Positions 23,445 to 34,874 of a stretch of 64,000 nucleotides of DNA are shown piece after piece. The stretch is taken from contig OY986438.1 in NCBI GenBank assembly GCA_963920525.1, positions 187,999,888 through 188,063,887 of the forward strand, written 5' to 3'. This stretch comes from Dichetophora obliterata (Eukaryota; Arthropoda; Insecta; Diptera; Sciomyzidae). Made by a program: the position numbers and the translations under genes. Position 1 is the stretch's first letter; every line of letters begins with the position of its first letter. Under the pieces are notes generated by a model. The model was not told the origin of the DNA, did not search any database, and saw only the letters and a program-made list of their open reading frames with translations.

Positions 23445-24218
23445 TATAACAATTCTATATGTTATGATAACTTAATGACATAACCATGCGTTCTCCAAGA
23501 TTTGGCACCAATAACCAAGGTTCAAGGTGGACCTTTTGTTTTACAGAAATCAGATGATCATTCAAGAGCCGTGCCCCAAGAATGAACTCATTTTGAAATC
23601 AATTCATGGTCCGTGTCACATGAGTTCTCCACCCAATATCCAACCATCATCTTATTTCCTGGCTTTGGACAGAAAGACATCCCGAAGGTACTCTGGCGGG
23701 TTTATCAGAAGTGACACATATACTCTATGTGCTTGACGTAGACTCCTGCCGCGAAGGCTTAATTCTATGATGCTCCAAAGCTTGGAACCAATATTTAGCA
23801 TCGGCCAACGCCCCTTCGGAATTCAAAAGATCCACCACGAAGGTTCCCCTAATTTCATAGCACAGACCAACACTTAAAAGTTTATTTTGACTATATAGAT
23901 GACCGTGACACCTTCAGCCACTAAAATTGTACATGACTAGGTTATTTAAAATAACCATGGGTTATATCGGTAAAAATACCGCTAATATAACCCATTTTTT
24001 GGAACGCAAGCTCGCCCTCACGATCAAAGAAGGTAATCTTTGTCATGAAAACTAGGAAGCGCTACCTACAACCGACTTTGGTACTGTCGCATATGTTATC
24101 AGGTTCCCCTACCATGTACGGACACAACTCAGATCGTTTAGGTTTCCCTGTCACCTGTTCTCAAATTCCAAAGGCAACTGTATATTGATCCAGTAATTGC
24201 TTACCTTCCCAACATTTA

Positions 24219-26498
24219 GGGCCATTTTATTCACTTTTTTAACTTGAGAAGTTGGAATAACTTTGATTTATTCGATTTCAAAAGTTATTCCATTTTATTC
24301 ACTTGAATTTCTCAGAAATATTTTGACATATTGAAGATTTGATATAGCTTTCGATTGATAACTTTTGTCAACTTGTGATTTCTCTAACTTCCCAATATAG
24401 GACCTATATTCTAACCTATAGGACCTATATTCTAACTTGGGATACTTGGTGTAACTTGTGATTTTCGCTTCATTCACAAGTTTTCACACGTTTGTGCTGT
24501 GACAGCAAAATTGTTACTATAAAAACATTTGAAACACGTATTATTTTATATTATTTATATGTATATGTATTATTTTATATGAGTAGAACCGATACAGTTC
24601 ACTGTTCACTACAACTTTTTTATGCACAATATTAAAGGTTTAGGTGCCGTGGTGGCAGGGGTTTAATTCACTTCTGAGACAGAATGTTTATTCTATTCAA
24701 TTAATATTTATTATAAAATAAACCTCAGAGAGTAATAACTGCAAAGTAAAGCTTCTTATGAACACGAGCCGTTCGGAGTCGGCATTACTTGTAGATCTAG
24801 TTCTTGATCATTTGTGTTCAAGCATTTAATAACACGCACCACACAATCAAAAGAGGATCGATCAAAGTCCTTGCAAGGGCTTGATTCCACTTTATCCGTA
24901 AAGACCTGTTTTGATTTCCGCTGAACGATGTCAGCTTCAAAGATTACAATCATTAGTTGGCCAAAAGAAACCTTGGTGTGTAGTAATATGAAAGTGCTGT
25001 TATTATGTGCACAATTATGAGTAGTCGGTACCTACATTTTTGCATTATTTCACAACGTGGAATTTCTACGTGCAGCTGGAGCCATTTGTTAAAGAGAAAT
25101 GAAGCTTGCCAATTCCAGTTTGGTGGTCACTCGATTTTCAAGAAGTAGTAGTGCATGGAGAAAAATCAAGGTATTCCAAAATAAGGCACCATTTCTGATG
25201 AATCTTTTCAATTTCAGTTACTAAATTTTTGTATATGCCTTTTTATGTCTAACAGCTCTAGTGGCTGAATTTGCATCATTGAAAGGATTTCAACAGAGCT
25301 GGTGAAAATACTCATGCAGCAAGTCACAAATCTCTACTTAATTCAGAAATGGAACTTTTTTCGTTCGATTTAGTAAATATTATTTTGACGAAGAGAAACG
25401 TAATATAAAACAATACATTTTAGACCACTATTAAAAAAAAATCAACTTTCTTTTATAAATAAAAACGGTTAAAAACAGTTTTCTAAAAAAGGGATCAATG
25501 TCAAATTGCAAAGAGATGAACTATATTTCATGAACGTCACGTGAAAAATAACGTTCCAAAAAAATGGGTTTAAAGATTGAGCTTAAAGTAGATTTCTAGA
25601 TCCTCAAGCGGAAAAAATTTAAATTTTTAACTATTTATTTTCAAGTTATTTTATTATATATCATAGTCGAGTTTATTTTGACATAATTTGGTTAGAAGTC
25701 AACATAAAGAAACTCTTTTGTAATGTTGGTTTTATATTTATATGCTAGAAGGCACCAAAGTCGATTTCTTAAAAAAAAATAGAATGTATGGCTTGCATGT
25801 CAATAAACGAAATAAAACCAAACTTATTCAAAATTGTTACTCAGATAACCGTCGACCATATTTTGAAGGACTCGAATTTATCCTCCTCTGTTATCAAAAT
25901 AGAAAGACAATACTATAAACAAAATTTTTTTCGATTGTCAAAGAACTATATAATGTTTTAAATAAGAACTAAAAATATCAAACACGCCATAGTAACAGAG
26001 GCTAATTTAAAATGTTACTGAAAGCACATGTCTTTTAGAAATATTATATTTTTATTAAACTACTTATAAAGCATGCATCGTTATTTAACGAAGTGAATTA
26101 AAACATATCTTAATTCGAAACACCGTCAACTGAAAACCCCTATTATTTTTAAATCACTTTGTTTTATTCTGCACACATAAATTTTAATAACAAAATATTT
26201 TTTTGACTTTGCGTTGCCTTCAACATCAACAAATATCTATTTCATAAGTTATAAAAGTCATTTCTTTTCTCATTTCCCATCAAATATCAAAAAATTCCCT
26301 GGGATGTTTTATAACTTAAGTATTTATAACTTGACTTAACTTCAACGTATAAAATTTCAACTTGAACTGAATGAAATTAATTTTTAACTTGAGAAATTAA
26401 AATATTTAACTTCGCAAGTTGTACGAAAAGTCAAGTTAACAAAAGTTATTGAAACTGCTCAAGTTAGCTCGAATTATAAAAAGTGAATAAAACGGCCC
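24219..26498. mobile_element. PIF/Harbinger-like element in repeat unit 2
   Basis: Ends are GGGCCATTTTATTCACTTTT and, read inward, GGGCCGTTTTATTCACTTTT. TTA is duplicated (24216-24218, 26499-26501). Unit 1 shows the uninterrupted site near 21226 (AACATTTATTGTTTGAAAT). GGSCC ends with a 3-bp TWA duplication are typical of PIF/Harbinger. The 2280-bp interior carries no recognised transposase; a 65-residue minus-strand frame at 24953-24756 has no known motif. Subterminal AACTTG words are repeated at both ends. Confidence 0.82.
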
Positions 26499-27345
26499 TT
26501 AATGTTTGAAATTATCGAGAATTTATCTACCATAATTCTCTTAGTAATTTAAGGAAACTACCAACCCGAGCTCAACTCAGTGTAGCTCACACAGACCTTT
26601 CTGGTCTAACCACAGCCCGAGCGTATGAACCCCGAAGGACCAGCCCACGACAGGCAATACCCGGGCTCAAGGTTCCACCAGACAAGGTTCTTCAACACCC
26701 CGTCTACAGACCAAAAGTTCTTAGAACAATTATATTTGACTGTGACAAATTCAGTCACTAGAATTGTATATGACTAGGTTAATATAACCATTGGTTTCCA
26801 TGTAATTTAAAAGCGAGAGAAACACAATCCCAATTACGCAATTTCATTAGCTCAATTAAGGCTTTATTCAAAGCCTCTTTCGGAAATCTAGGAAGCGTGC
26901 ACCGTAATATACCAATTGGCTTATACTAGGGTTAAGGATTCTATGCCTCATACATAGAACCCTAATTCTAAAACAAGGCCTGCAGACAAACAACTGATCA
27001 GGTCTCCTTGATGGATGACTGCCACCGCTCTTCAAGTTATATTGGATTGATCTTCCATCGAAAGCATTTTACAATAATCTATTTTATGATAACTTAATAC
27101 CAAAACCTTGCCTTCTCCAAGATTTGGCACCAACAAATAAGGTTCAAGGTAAACCTTTTGTTTTACGGAAATCAGATGCACATTTAAGAGCCGTGCCTAA
27201 AAAATGAACTCATTTTGAGATCAATTCATGGGCCATGCTCCATAAATTGCCAACCTAATAACCAACCATCATCCCTTATCCTGGCTTTGGACAGGAAGAT
27301 TCCCCGAAGGTCCTCTGGCGGGTTTATCAAAAGTGACAATCAAAA

Positions 27346-28199
27346 ACCGACCGTCAACTATCAGCTTAGCTGATTTAACTCCTGTTTTCTTGCAATTTTT
27401 TATTGTTATAATTGTTTTTTTAAGCTGCATCGAGTATATTTAACATTTTCACTTTTAAATATATCGATTCGGTGTCTGAAAAGAGATAAAAAAATCTTTA
27501 GTGATATTCCTTCATAAAATAAAACTTTAAGATATCATCAAGTTTTCAAATTTCTTCCTTCGTGCTTACAGATATACAAACTTTTCGATAACTTCATTAA
27601 AATCAATGTTCCTCTCAAATCAAATAACGTCTTTGGCTTCGATAGATAACATTGAGAGGTCTCTAATCCTTGACTACCCCATAGTAGACCGTTAATAATT
27701 TTTTATTAATTAAGTTTGAAGAAGCCACTTTCGCATGAACCAACAGATAAGCGTATCGTTAAAAATAATTTTAAGCCAAGTGTTAGATTCGGGAACGACT
27801 TTTTGAATAACCATTCCAGGACCAGTTTATATGTTTTTGAAAAGCAATGTCTGCAGCTTTTAGGTGCCTAGAAAGTCTTAGTGTTTCAATCGTTAACTCT
27901 TGTTATTAAGTTCATCATGGACTTTGACCAATCTTTGTATTCAAATCTGCAGTTAGCAAGCTTGATGGCAGTGTAACAGTGGTTTTATCTTCTGGCTGAG
28001 GTCAGCTCAGCCTTGCCAGGATAGAGTGAAAGATTCACAAACTTTCATCAAATAAGAACGCAGTCGGTGTTTGTTTAATATTATAATTTTGTATTTTATT
28101 GATATATTCTCCTTAAAAATACTTAATGCAGCGTGACGTCAGTAGTTTGGGTAAAAGTGAGTGTAGGCGGTCGAATGGTCGGAGGTTGTGGGTCCAGCT
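27346..28199. other. Stretch without a recognised gene
   Basis: AT-rich with no supported coding sequence or element end. Confidence 0.5.
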
Positions 28200-28202
28200 G
28201 AC

Positions 28203-28625
28203 GGCAAAATCGGTATTCGGTTAATCGGTGGATTAGCACTCGATAATTCGGAAATCGGTAGATCGGTAATCGGTAGATCTGTAAATCGGTGAATCGGTGA
28301 ATAGAGGTAATCGGTAATTCGGTAATCGGAAGATCGGTATTCGGTAATCGGTAGATCGGTAAATCGGTGAATTGGTAATCAGTAATTCGGTAATCGGTAG
28401 ATCGGTAATTCGGTGAATCCTGCCAGGGCCCCTAAAGCGAAGATCGGTATTCAGCAATCGGTAGATCGGTAAATCGGTGAATTGGTAATCAGTAATTCGG
28501 TAATCGGTAGATCGGTAATTCGGTGAATCCTGCCAGGGCCCCTAAAGCGAAGATCGGTATTCAGCAATCGGTAGATCGGTAAATCGGTGAATCGGTGAAT
28601 CCTGCCAGGGTCCCTGAAGTAATGC
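28203..28625 (+). repeat. ATCGGTAG-type minisatellite with 110-bp higher-order unit
   Basis: The short core (A)ATCGGTA/G is repeated dozens of times. A larger unit is visible because TGCCAGGGCCCCTAAAGCGA recurs at 28421 and 28531 (110 bp), with a variant at 28603 after a shorter 72-bp step. Translation gives only repetitive peptides, so it is non-coding. Confidence 0.9.
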
Positions 28626-28627
28626 TC
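28613..28627 (+). repeat. 15-bp direct repeat, left copy
   Basis: CCTGAAGTAATGCTC here is repeated exactly at 29255-29269. The two copies bracket the four-unit hairpin repeat and could be a target-site duplication. Confidence 0.65.
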
Positions 28628-28720
28628 TCATTTAATATTTTTAGAGACAATCATGGTGGAAAAACCCCTATAAAGTTCGCACCATGCAAATATATATAAT
28701 CAATAAACAATTTAATAAAG

Positions 28721-29254
28721 GTATGCCGACTGCGTTGGACGAACCAAAGACTGGTTCTCACCGCAACTGCGACGTCTAAAACAGATACTCAAAGGGAAGA
28801 ACCAACAAGCTGGCTCCCCATTGAGCTACTGCGGCCGAGATAAAATAAACAAAACAACAAACAAAAGTATGCCGACTGCGTTGGACGAACCGGAGACTGG
28901 TTCTCACCGCAAGTGCGACGTTTCGAACAGAGACTAAAAGGGAAGAACCAGTAAGCTGGCTCGCCATCTAGTCCCGGCGCCAAAACCCAAGCAAACCCCC
29001 CTTAGAGTATGACGACTGCGTTGGACGAACCAAAGATGGTTCTCACCGCCGGTGCGACATCTCAAACAGAGACTCAAAGGGAAGAACCAGCAAGCTAGCT
29101 CGCCATTGAGTCACTGTGGCCAAAAATGTAGAGTATGCCGACTGCGTTGGATGAACCAAGTATTGGTTCTCACCGCAAGTGCGACATCTCAAGCAGAGAT
29201 TCTAAGGGAAGAGCCAGCAAGCTGGCTCGCCATAGAGTTACTACTTCGAGCTTA
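28721..29254 (+). repeat. Four tandem ~125-146-bp units with two conserved hairpins
   Basis: Units begin at GTATGCCGACTGCGTTGGAC or a close variant at 28721, 28867, 29007 and 29133. Each contains GAACC(A)..GACTGGTTC, a potential stem-loop, then CTCACCGC, GTGCGAC, CAGAGACT, AAGGGAAG, and a second potential hairpin of the type GAGCCAGCAAGCTGGCTC followed by GCCAT. Base composition is much richer in G and C than the surroundings. The short frames through it are not consistent between units, so protein coding is unlikely. Confidence 0.85.
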
Positions 29255-29675
29255 CCTGAAGTAATGCTCCTTTAGTTGGTTTTGTGTCGCCCTTTTATTC
29301 GATATGGACAGAAAACCAGTTGGGAAATATAAGTTCAGTTTTGTCTTTGGCCTGCCTGGCTATGCATAGATAGGTGGTGTGCGTATTAATGAGTGGCTTA
29401 CGCAGTAGTGCGGTTGTGTGTTGTCAATTAGTTTTATTGAGTAGGTATGTAGCGTGTGTTTGTTTCTATGGTCGGGTGTCGTAGTGAGGTTGTGTGTTAT
29501 TGCTGCTTTAAGAATAATAAGTAGAAATATTTAAGTAATAAAATATGAATATATATATCGATAATATTTAATATTATAGTTTACGTAGTGTACAAAAGTA
29601 TAATATTTGTAACGTCTTTATATTTATAATAATAAGTAGGAATATTTAAGTGATATAATATGAATATATATATTA

Positions 29676-29980
29676 GGGCGGGTCAATTTGTATGGACGAA
29701 TTTTTTGGAGGTCTGGCTCAGCGAAATTCGTAAAATACATGTAATTTCAAGACTTTTTCTCCACTACAGCATATACAAATTCTGAAAAAAAGCTGTGCGG
29801 ACTTTCGTAAATAGATTTTGTTCTCAATTATAAAATATGAATGTATGAATGTATGTGTATGAATCTATTTACGAAAGTCCGCACAGCTTTTTTTCAGAAT
29901 TTGTATATGCTGTAGTGGAGAAAAAGTCTTGAAATTACATGTATTTTACGAATTTCGCTGAGCCAGAATTTGACCCGCCC
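29676..29980. mobile_element. Palindromic (hairpin) MITE
   Basis: The ends are GGGCGGGTCAA on each side, with flanking TA (29674-29675, 29981-29982). From CTGGCTCAGCGAAATTCG inward the two arms are almost perfect reverse complements for about 110 bp, with a short loop rich in GAATGTATGAATGTATG. The 305-bp element could fold into one long hairpin. No coding content. Confidence 0.88.
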
Positions 29981-30020
29981 TAATATATATATATATACAT
30001 CGATAATATTAAATATTATA

Positions 30021-31333
30021 CAGGGTGCAGCTAAAGTAACTATATAATTTGTTTTTTAAAGAACTATTGAATGGAATGAAAAAAACAAAAAAATTTATGA
30101 TAAAAAGAAAGTTTATTTTATGTTATTTTTTTACATTAATTATGAAAAATAATATCAGTTAAATGACAACCGTTTTCTCTAACGCAAAAAAGTGCTCTTT
30201 TTATGGCATTTTCCATAACTTTGTTGAGTGTTTCTTGTGGTATACGATCAATTTCTTCTTGAATGTTGTCCTTTAGTTGCTGCAAGGTTTGGGGCTTATT
30301 CAAATAAACTTTGTCTTTGAGATAGCCCCACAAGAAAAAAATCCGGTGCAGTCAAATCTGGCAATCGTGGTGGCCATCTCAAATCGCCGTTTTTAGAAAT
30401 TAACCGATTTGGAAATTGTTGTCTTAATAAGTCCATCGTTGCACGGGCTGTATGAGCTGTTGCACCATCTTGTTGAAACCATATATTGGCGTTTGGTGTC
30501 AATTGCGGAAATAAAAAATTTTGTAGCATTACTCTGTAACGTTCTCCATTTATTATTTCACATACACCTTGATCGTTTTCAAAAAAAAAAAGGACCGTAA
30601 ACTTTTTGGGCGGTAATGCCACACCAAACGGTAACACGAATTGCGTGTAAAGATTTCTGATGAAGATTTTTGGGATTTTGGGATCCCCAAAATCTGTTGT
30701 TTTGTTTATTTACGAAACCGTTCAAGTGAAAATGCGCTTCGTCGGTCATCATTAAATTTGACAAAAAATTTTCATTTTGATCAACGAGATTAAAAACTGC
30801 TCTAGCATATTCCAAGCGCAATACGAAGTCCTCAGGATTTAGTTTTTGGACTAGTTGGATTTTGTAAGGGAAGAGGTGCAAATCGTGTTTTAAAATTCGC
30901 CGAAGAGTGCGGTCAGAAAGCTGCAACTGGGAAGATCGTCTTCTCGTTGATGTTTTCGGATTTTCTTCGACGCTCTGTCGCACAGCATCAATATTTTCGG
31001 CCGATCTGCTAGTTCGAGGTCTGCCCGTACGTCTTGAATCTCCGACAGTCCCATATTCAGCAAAATTATTCACCAACGAACGAATGGTTGGACCCGTTGG
31101 AGCAGTTCTTACACCATAAAATCTTCTGTATGCACGTTGAGTATTAATTATCGAACGATGATTTTTAATGAATAGAAAAACAATCTTAGTTCTTTGCGCA
31201 ATTGTATAGCGTTCCATTTTTAAATATTCTCCCAAGTTAAGTTTCTGAAATAGGAAAAAAGAAAAAGTTTAATACTCGCAAGCAAAGAAGTTACAATTGT
31301 TTTACATCATATAGTAACTTTAGCCGCACCCTG
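30021..31333 (-). mobile_element. DD41D (rosa-like) Tc1/mariner element, nearly intact
   Basis: Ends are CAGGGTGCAGCTAAAGTAAC and, read inward from 31333, CAGGGTGCGGCTAAAGTTAC, with TA on both sides (30019-30020, 31334-31335). At 1313 bp it appears full length, with one transposase gene on the minus strand. It differs in end sequence from the deleted copy at 2941-3870, so it belongs to a separate lineage of the same group. Confidence 0.93.
30136..31217 (-). pseudogene. DD41D transposase with two homopolymer frameshifts
   Basis: The likely start is MERYTIAQRTKIVFLFIKNH at 31217; an upstream in-frame ATG at 31235 is possible. The first ~120 residues form the paired-type DNA-binding region, with GRPRTSRSAENIDAVR as the linker. 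The catalytic part has MMTDEAHFHLNG (first aspartate), FQQDGATAHTAR (second) and LPDLTAPDFFL (third, 41 residues later). The C-terminus VRENGCHLTDIIFHN ends at 30136. Two one-base insertions break the frame: one in an 11-base A/T run at 30581-30591, one in a T run at about 30335-30341. There are no internal stops otherwise. Length would be about 360 residues, normal for the group. The copy is young, or the breaks are sequencing errors. Confidence 0.9.
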
Positions 31334-31495
31334 TAGTTTATTTAGTGTATACAAAGTATATAATATTTGTAACGTCTTTATATTTATAATAATAAGTAGA
31401 AATATTTAAGTAATATAATATGAATATAAATATACATCGAAAATATTTAATATTATAATTTATTTAGTGTAAAAAGTATATAATATTTGTAACGT

Positions 31496-33918
31496 CACGT
31501 TACAGCAGGATTGTTTCAAACACATTTTGAATTTCTTGTTTTGATTTTGTTCTGGTCTGAAGTTCTAAATGAAACCTATCCAGACACTCTCTGATTTACG
31601 ATTTATATTGCATACTTTACTGGTCGCTTCCAAAAAACCATTACATACTTTTAGTTCCTATTGAGTTGCAAGCAGCATTCAAATAGCAAAACTTTTTTTA
31701 ATATGAAACAATTATGTCATCAATTCAATGATTATTCTATGTAAAACATTTGAAATTTTTAATGAGTCTTTATGATAACTAGTATCGCCTGTAGTCGAAG
31801 TTCGACCATATCAAAATCGCTTTGTTTTTTTTTCAATTTTTATTGAAAAACGTTTATCAAAATTCAAAAACATTACACTGATAAATACTTTTGGCTAAGA
31901 TATATTCACAACTCATTTTACATACTCTGTTCTCGCTGTTGTCAGAATCAGAATGTAAAAAAATTTTTAATGTATTGATTGGCAGATTATTGTTTATGTT
32001 TGCTTCTCATATTGTTTCAATGTTCCTTTTGCCGTTTCTTAAATTTTCATGGAATTCTCGCGTCACACTTATTTTTTTAAAAAATGAGCAGCGGACGTTA
32101 GTTGTTTTGTTTTTTATTTGCTAAAATACTAATAGCGCAATTTTAGTGAAAAGAACTCATTTTAACAAATAAAATAATATATTTTAAAATCTTAATTGAT
32201 TTGAAGTCATTTGGTGCAAAAAATTTTTTTTTCAGTACAAACTTTTGGTTCCTGAAAGTCCTTTAAGGACATAAAAATAACAAAGTTTTGGCTTTGCATA
32301 TGTTTTCAGATCATATAAAGTCCATTTACTCCAAAAAGCATAAAAAAATTCTCAGAGGCGTAGCGTCAGGTCTGAAAGGGATAAAGGACGAACAAACAAA
32401 CAGACAAACAAACAAACAAACAGTGTTGTCGTTTAACAGCCGTTGAAAGTAGTCATGGCAACTTTTTCTAAATAGCACTAACATACCAAATTTATAACAA
32501 TTCATGCATTTTTGGGAAATACAACTAAAACTGTGTGAAATATGGCATTTCTCTTAATTTGTGGATGTCGTGTCATGAGTAAGGGTTTCGTTAAAATAAA
32601 GATTTTCCTCTACACAAAATTACTAAACGCGCCTGAAGAAGTTTTCACTTCAAAAACTCAATTATTAACTCTACAGGCGTTGGAAGTCTCGCAGCTACGT
32701 TGCAGGTATAAAACAAATAATTGGTTACGTCATGTGTCTATTTACCACTGGGTTCATTGAATGAAATGACTTCATTCTGTTCAGGTTATCAGTTCGAGAG
32801 GGTAATTAAGAAATAGCAGCAACAACAATGCCACACAGCTCTGTTAAAGTGTTTGGAGTCACTCTCTTCTCTCTCGTGTATGCTACAGCAACGATGCTAC
32901 AGAGTACAGTGCATGCTACAGAGCTGTGTGGCTATTGGTTTGCACTCTCCCATTGGGAAAAAAGGTTTTTGCATTTGCTTAGTTTTACTTATCTTAATGA
33001 CAACTTATTCGAATAAAAATTATATTCTGCAAATGTACTCGAAGATACCTTTCCAACGATGTAAGATTTATGTGAATATTCTGACGTTAACACAGGTAAA
33101 ATGGTACCACAAGTTTTTTGTTTGCGCAATAATATATAGATTGCACACTTCACCAAGCATTATATGTAGTATATATATTTTAAATTTGATTTAATTGATA
33201 CGAATGCGTTGTAAGGAATGCTTTCAGAGATTTTTACACCCTTTGGCATCTGCAATGACAGAGTGCAGTCAATATCATAAGTTCAATCATAGGTATTGAA
33301 AAAATATATGAATACGTACTTTGGTATTAAATTATGCGCTCCTATTAAAATAAAATTTATTATTACGCATAAAATTGTACATTATAATACAGATCAATGT
33401 TGGAAACAAAATTTTGTCAATTTTTCCATTCCTTGCTACAATACTGAACAGCGGCAAGAAGCATTTATAAAACAACATACTGCAATACTATTACATGACA
33501 ACACTTTTATGTTGGCTCTTAACCTAACTATTAAATAAAAGCCATAATCATGCGGTCTACCCTATGTTCATGTTTAACACATTGATGCATTACAGAAACA
33601 CACATATACCCAGATGATTCGTCACACACAAACACACAAAAATGCTAGCTTATGCCAAACCAAAAAAGCTTTTCCACTCGGTAAAATTTAATAAAGAACA
33701 TTTTGCAAAATCCTTACTTAACCTCAACACACAAATATATGTTTGCATGTGTGTCAGTTTAGTATATTTTAGTAAATAAAGCAAAACGCCACTCAACCGA
33801 GAAATCCATTCAAACGTCCTGCAGAATCTCCATCACAGGAACAAAAGCAAAAACATCAAAAATGTAGAGAAGAAAAAACCAAACTCAAACTACATACATG
33901 AGGAAAAATCAAAATCCT
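31496..33918. other. Long stretch without a recognised gene
   Basis: AT-rich. An (ACAA/ACAG) run lies near 32390-32425 and a hairpin-forming stretch at 32831-32933. Reading frames at 31891-32124, 32542-32760 and 32853-33194 show no known motif. Confidence 0.5.
32831..32933. repeat. Short inverted repeat around ATG-TCACAG words
   Basis: CCACACAGCTCTGT at the left is answered by ACAGAGCTGTGTGG at 32917-32933, a perfect 14-bp pair about 75 bp apart. The interior has several GCTACAG words. No coding content is claimed. Confidence 0.6.
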
Positions 33919-33951
33919 TATAAAGCAGCAGCGGCTGTTATACCTTCAGCT
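33919..33951 (+). promoter_or_regulatory. Candidate core promoter: TATA box and initiator
   Basis: TATAAA at 33919-33924 is followed, 29 bases from its first T, by the A of a TTCAGCT initiator-like word at 33948, the usual spacing for insect promoters (initiator TCAGT/TCAKTY). A strong GTAAGTA splice donor lies 197 bases downstream. All of this is motif matching by eye. Confidence 0.35.
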
Positions 33952-34144
33952 GTTTCTACTGATTTTCTACTCATTCAGCCTGCAGCGCTTCTTCACTTCA
34001 CTTCATGGCTGGTTCCAGCTCAGGATATGTTGAAATAATTGATTTCCGTGGCTCTGCATTTCGGGTGGTATTTTCGAAACAAGTTGTTACTGTCGGATTT
34101 TACCGGGCTTCGGTGCTGCTTTTAAAGTTAGCATAATTTTACAC
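33948..34144 (+). other. Candidate first exon of an unidentified transcript
   Basis: The stretch between the presumed start at 33948 and a GTAAGTAC donor at 34145 is less AT-rich than its surroundings. It holds a 43-codon frame from 34003 (MAGSSSGYVEIIDFRGSAFR to LLLKLA and a stop). No homologue is recognised, and no matching acceptor exon was identified downstream; it may be non-coding leader. Confidence 0.25.
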
Positions 34145-34145
34145 G

Positions 34146-34826
34146 TAAGTACAATGTGTTCAATCGTGAGTGTGTGAGTGTGTGTGTATTCAAATTACTC
34201 TCTTGTACATGTGTTAGTGCAAAATAAAATTTATGTCTTCATTCATTCATTGTGTTGAGTTTTGGTTTGAAAAAAATAAAAAATACTATAAATTCTCCGA
34301 CGATGCAGAAAATGTATGCGTACATTTATGTTGGAAGCTTTCAAAATTTATCAAATGTGGCACATTTATGAAATGTTAATTTCAAGTAACATGGGAAAAA
34401 GATAATGTGTGGGAAGAAGAGTTTAAGCTAAAAACGCATTACTTAACTGATGACCTTTCAGTAATCGGCTCAAACTGCTTCACAGGTTAAGTATGTTAAG
34501 GCTAAGGTGAAGCATAGTCTTTGAATTCTCAACCTGATTCCATTCAATTAAAAGTCTCAAGTTCATTGAATTCAATGTATAGTTAATTTACTTCATTTAC
34601 TTCAGCTAGAATCTAGAAAACATAAATATGTGTAAGAATGTGGTTAAATCTTATTCACAACTTCACTTCTATCTGTAGAATTTGCTTGTAAATGATACAA
34701 AGCCATGTAACTCTAATTTTTCTAACAAAATGAAATTTTTTTAAATAAGTATAATTTTATTGTTCTGCAAAAATTCAATTTTCAAATAAGAATTTTTCTG
34801 TGTATCGTCAGACACAATTTTGTTGT
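34146..34826. other. Stretch without a recognised gene
   Basis: Between the candidate exon and the dehydrogenase gene; a TG/TGAG-rich run lies near 34163-34190. Nothing else is supported. Confidence 0.5.
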
Positions 34827-34832
34827 TTTATT
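34827..34832 (-). other. Polyadenylation signal AATAAA
   Basis: A minus-strand AATAAA lies about 43 bases after the stop codon of the dehydrogenase gene, a suitable position to end its transcript. Confidence 0.6.
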
Positions 34833-34874
34833 GACAAGAAAAATAAAAAATACATTTCCATAACTTTGACACTT

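Larger units (their letters stand above)
20880..27345 (+). repeat. Two diverged tandem copies of a ~1.2-1.3-kb unit
   Basis: Unit 1 (about 20880-23738) and unit 2 (about 23739-27345) share a long series of words in the same order. They include CTGCCG..AAG, GCCCCTTCGGAATTCAAA, CACAGACCAACA, GACCGTGACACCTTCAGCCA, CTCAGATYGTTTAGGTTTCC, ACAGACCAAAAGTTCTTAGA, CCAAGATTTGGCACCAA and CTCTGGCGGGTTTATCA. Without the insertions (MITE 21513, mariner 22162, Harbinger-like 24219) the units are about 1.21 and 1.33 kb. Unit 1 lacks, and unit 2 has, a stretch near 23950-24075. No protein-coding potential was recognised; a large satellite or an old duplicated element are both possible. Confidence 0.8.
29510..31495 (+). 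repeat. ~118-bp tandem array interrupted by two transposons
   Basis: Units contain AATAATAAGTAGAAATATTT, ATATGAATATATAT, CGATAATATTTAATATTATA and TATAATATTTGTAACGTCTT. They begin at about 29511, 29626 and 31389. The second unit is split by the MITE at 29676-29980 and by the DD41D element at 30021-31333; joining the flanks restores the periodicity. Confidence 0.8.

Noticed and set aside
28203..28625. Regular repeats that could suggest a CRISPR-like array
   Set aside because: Core of about 8 bp with no unique spacers, in a eukaryotic context; it is a minisatellite.
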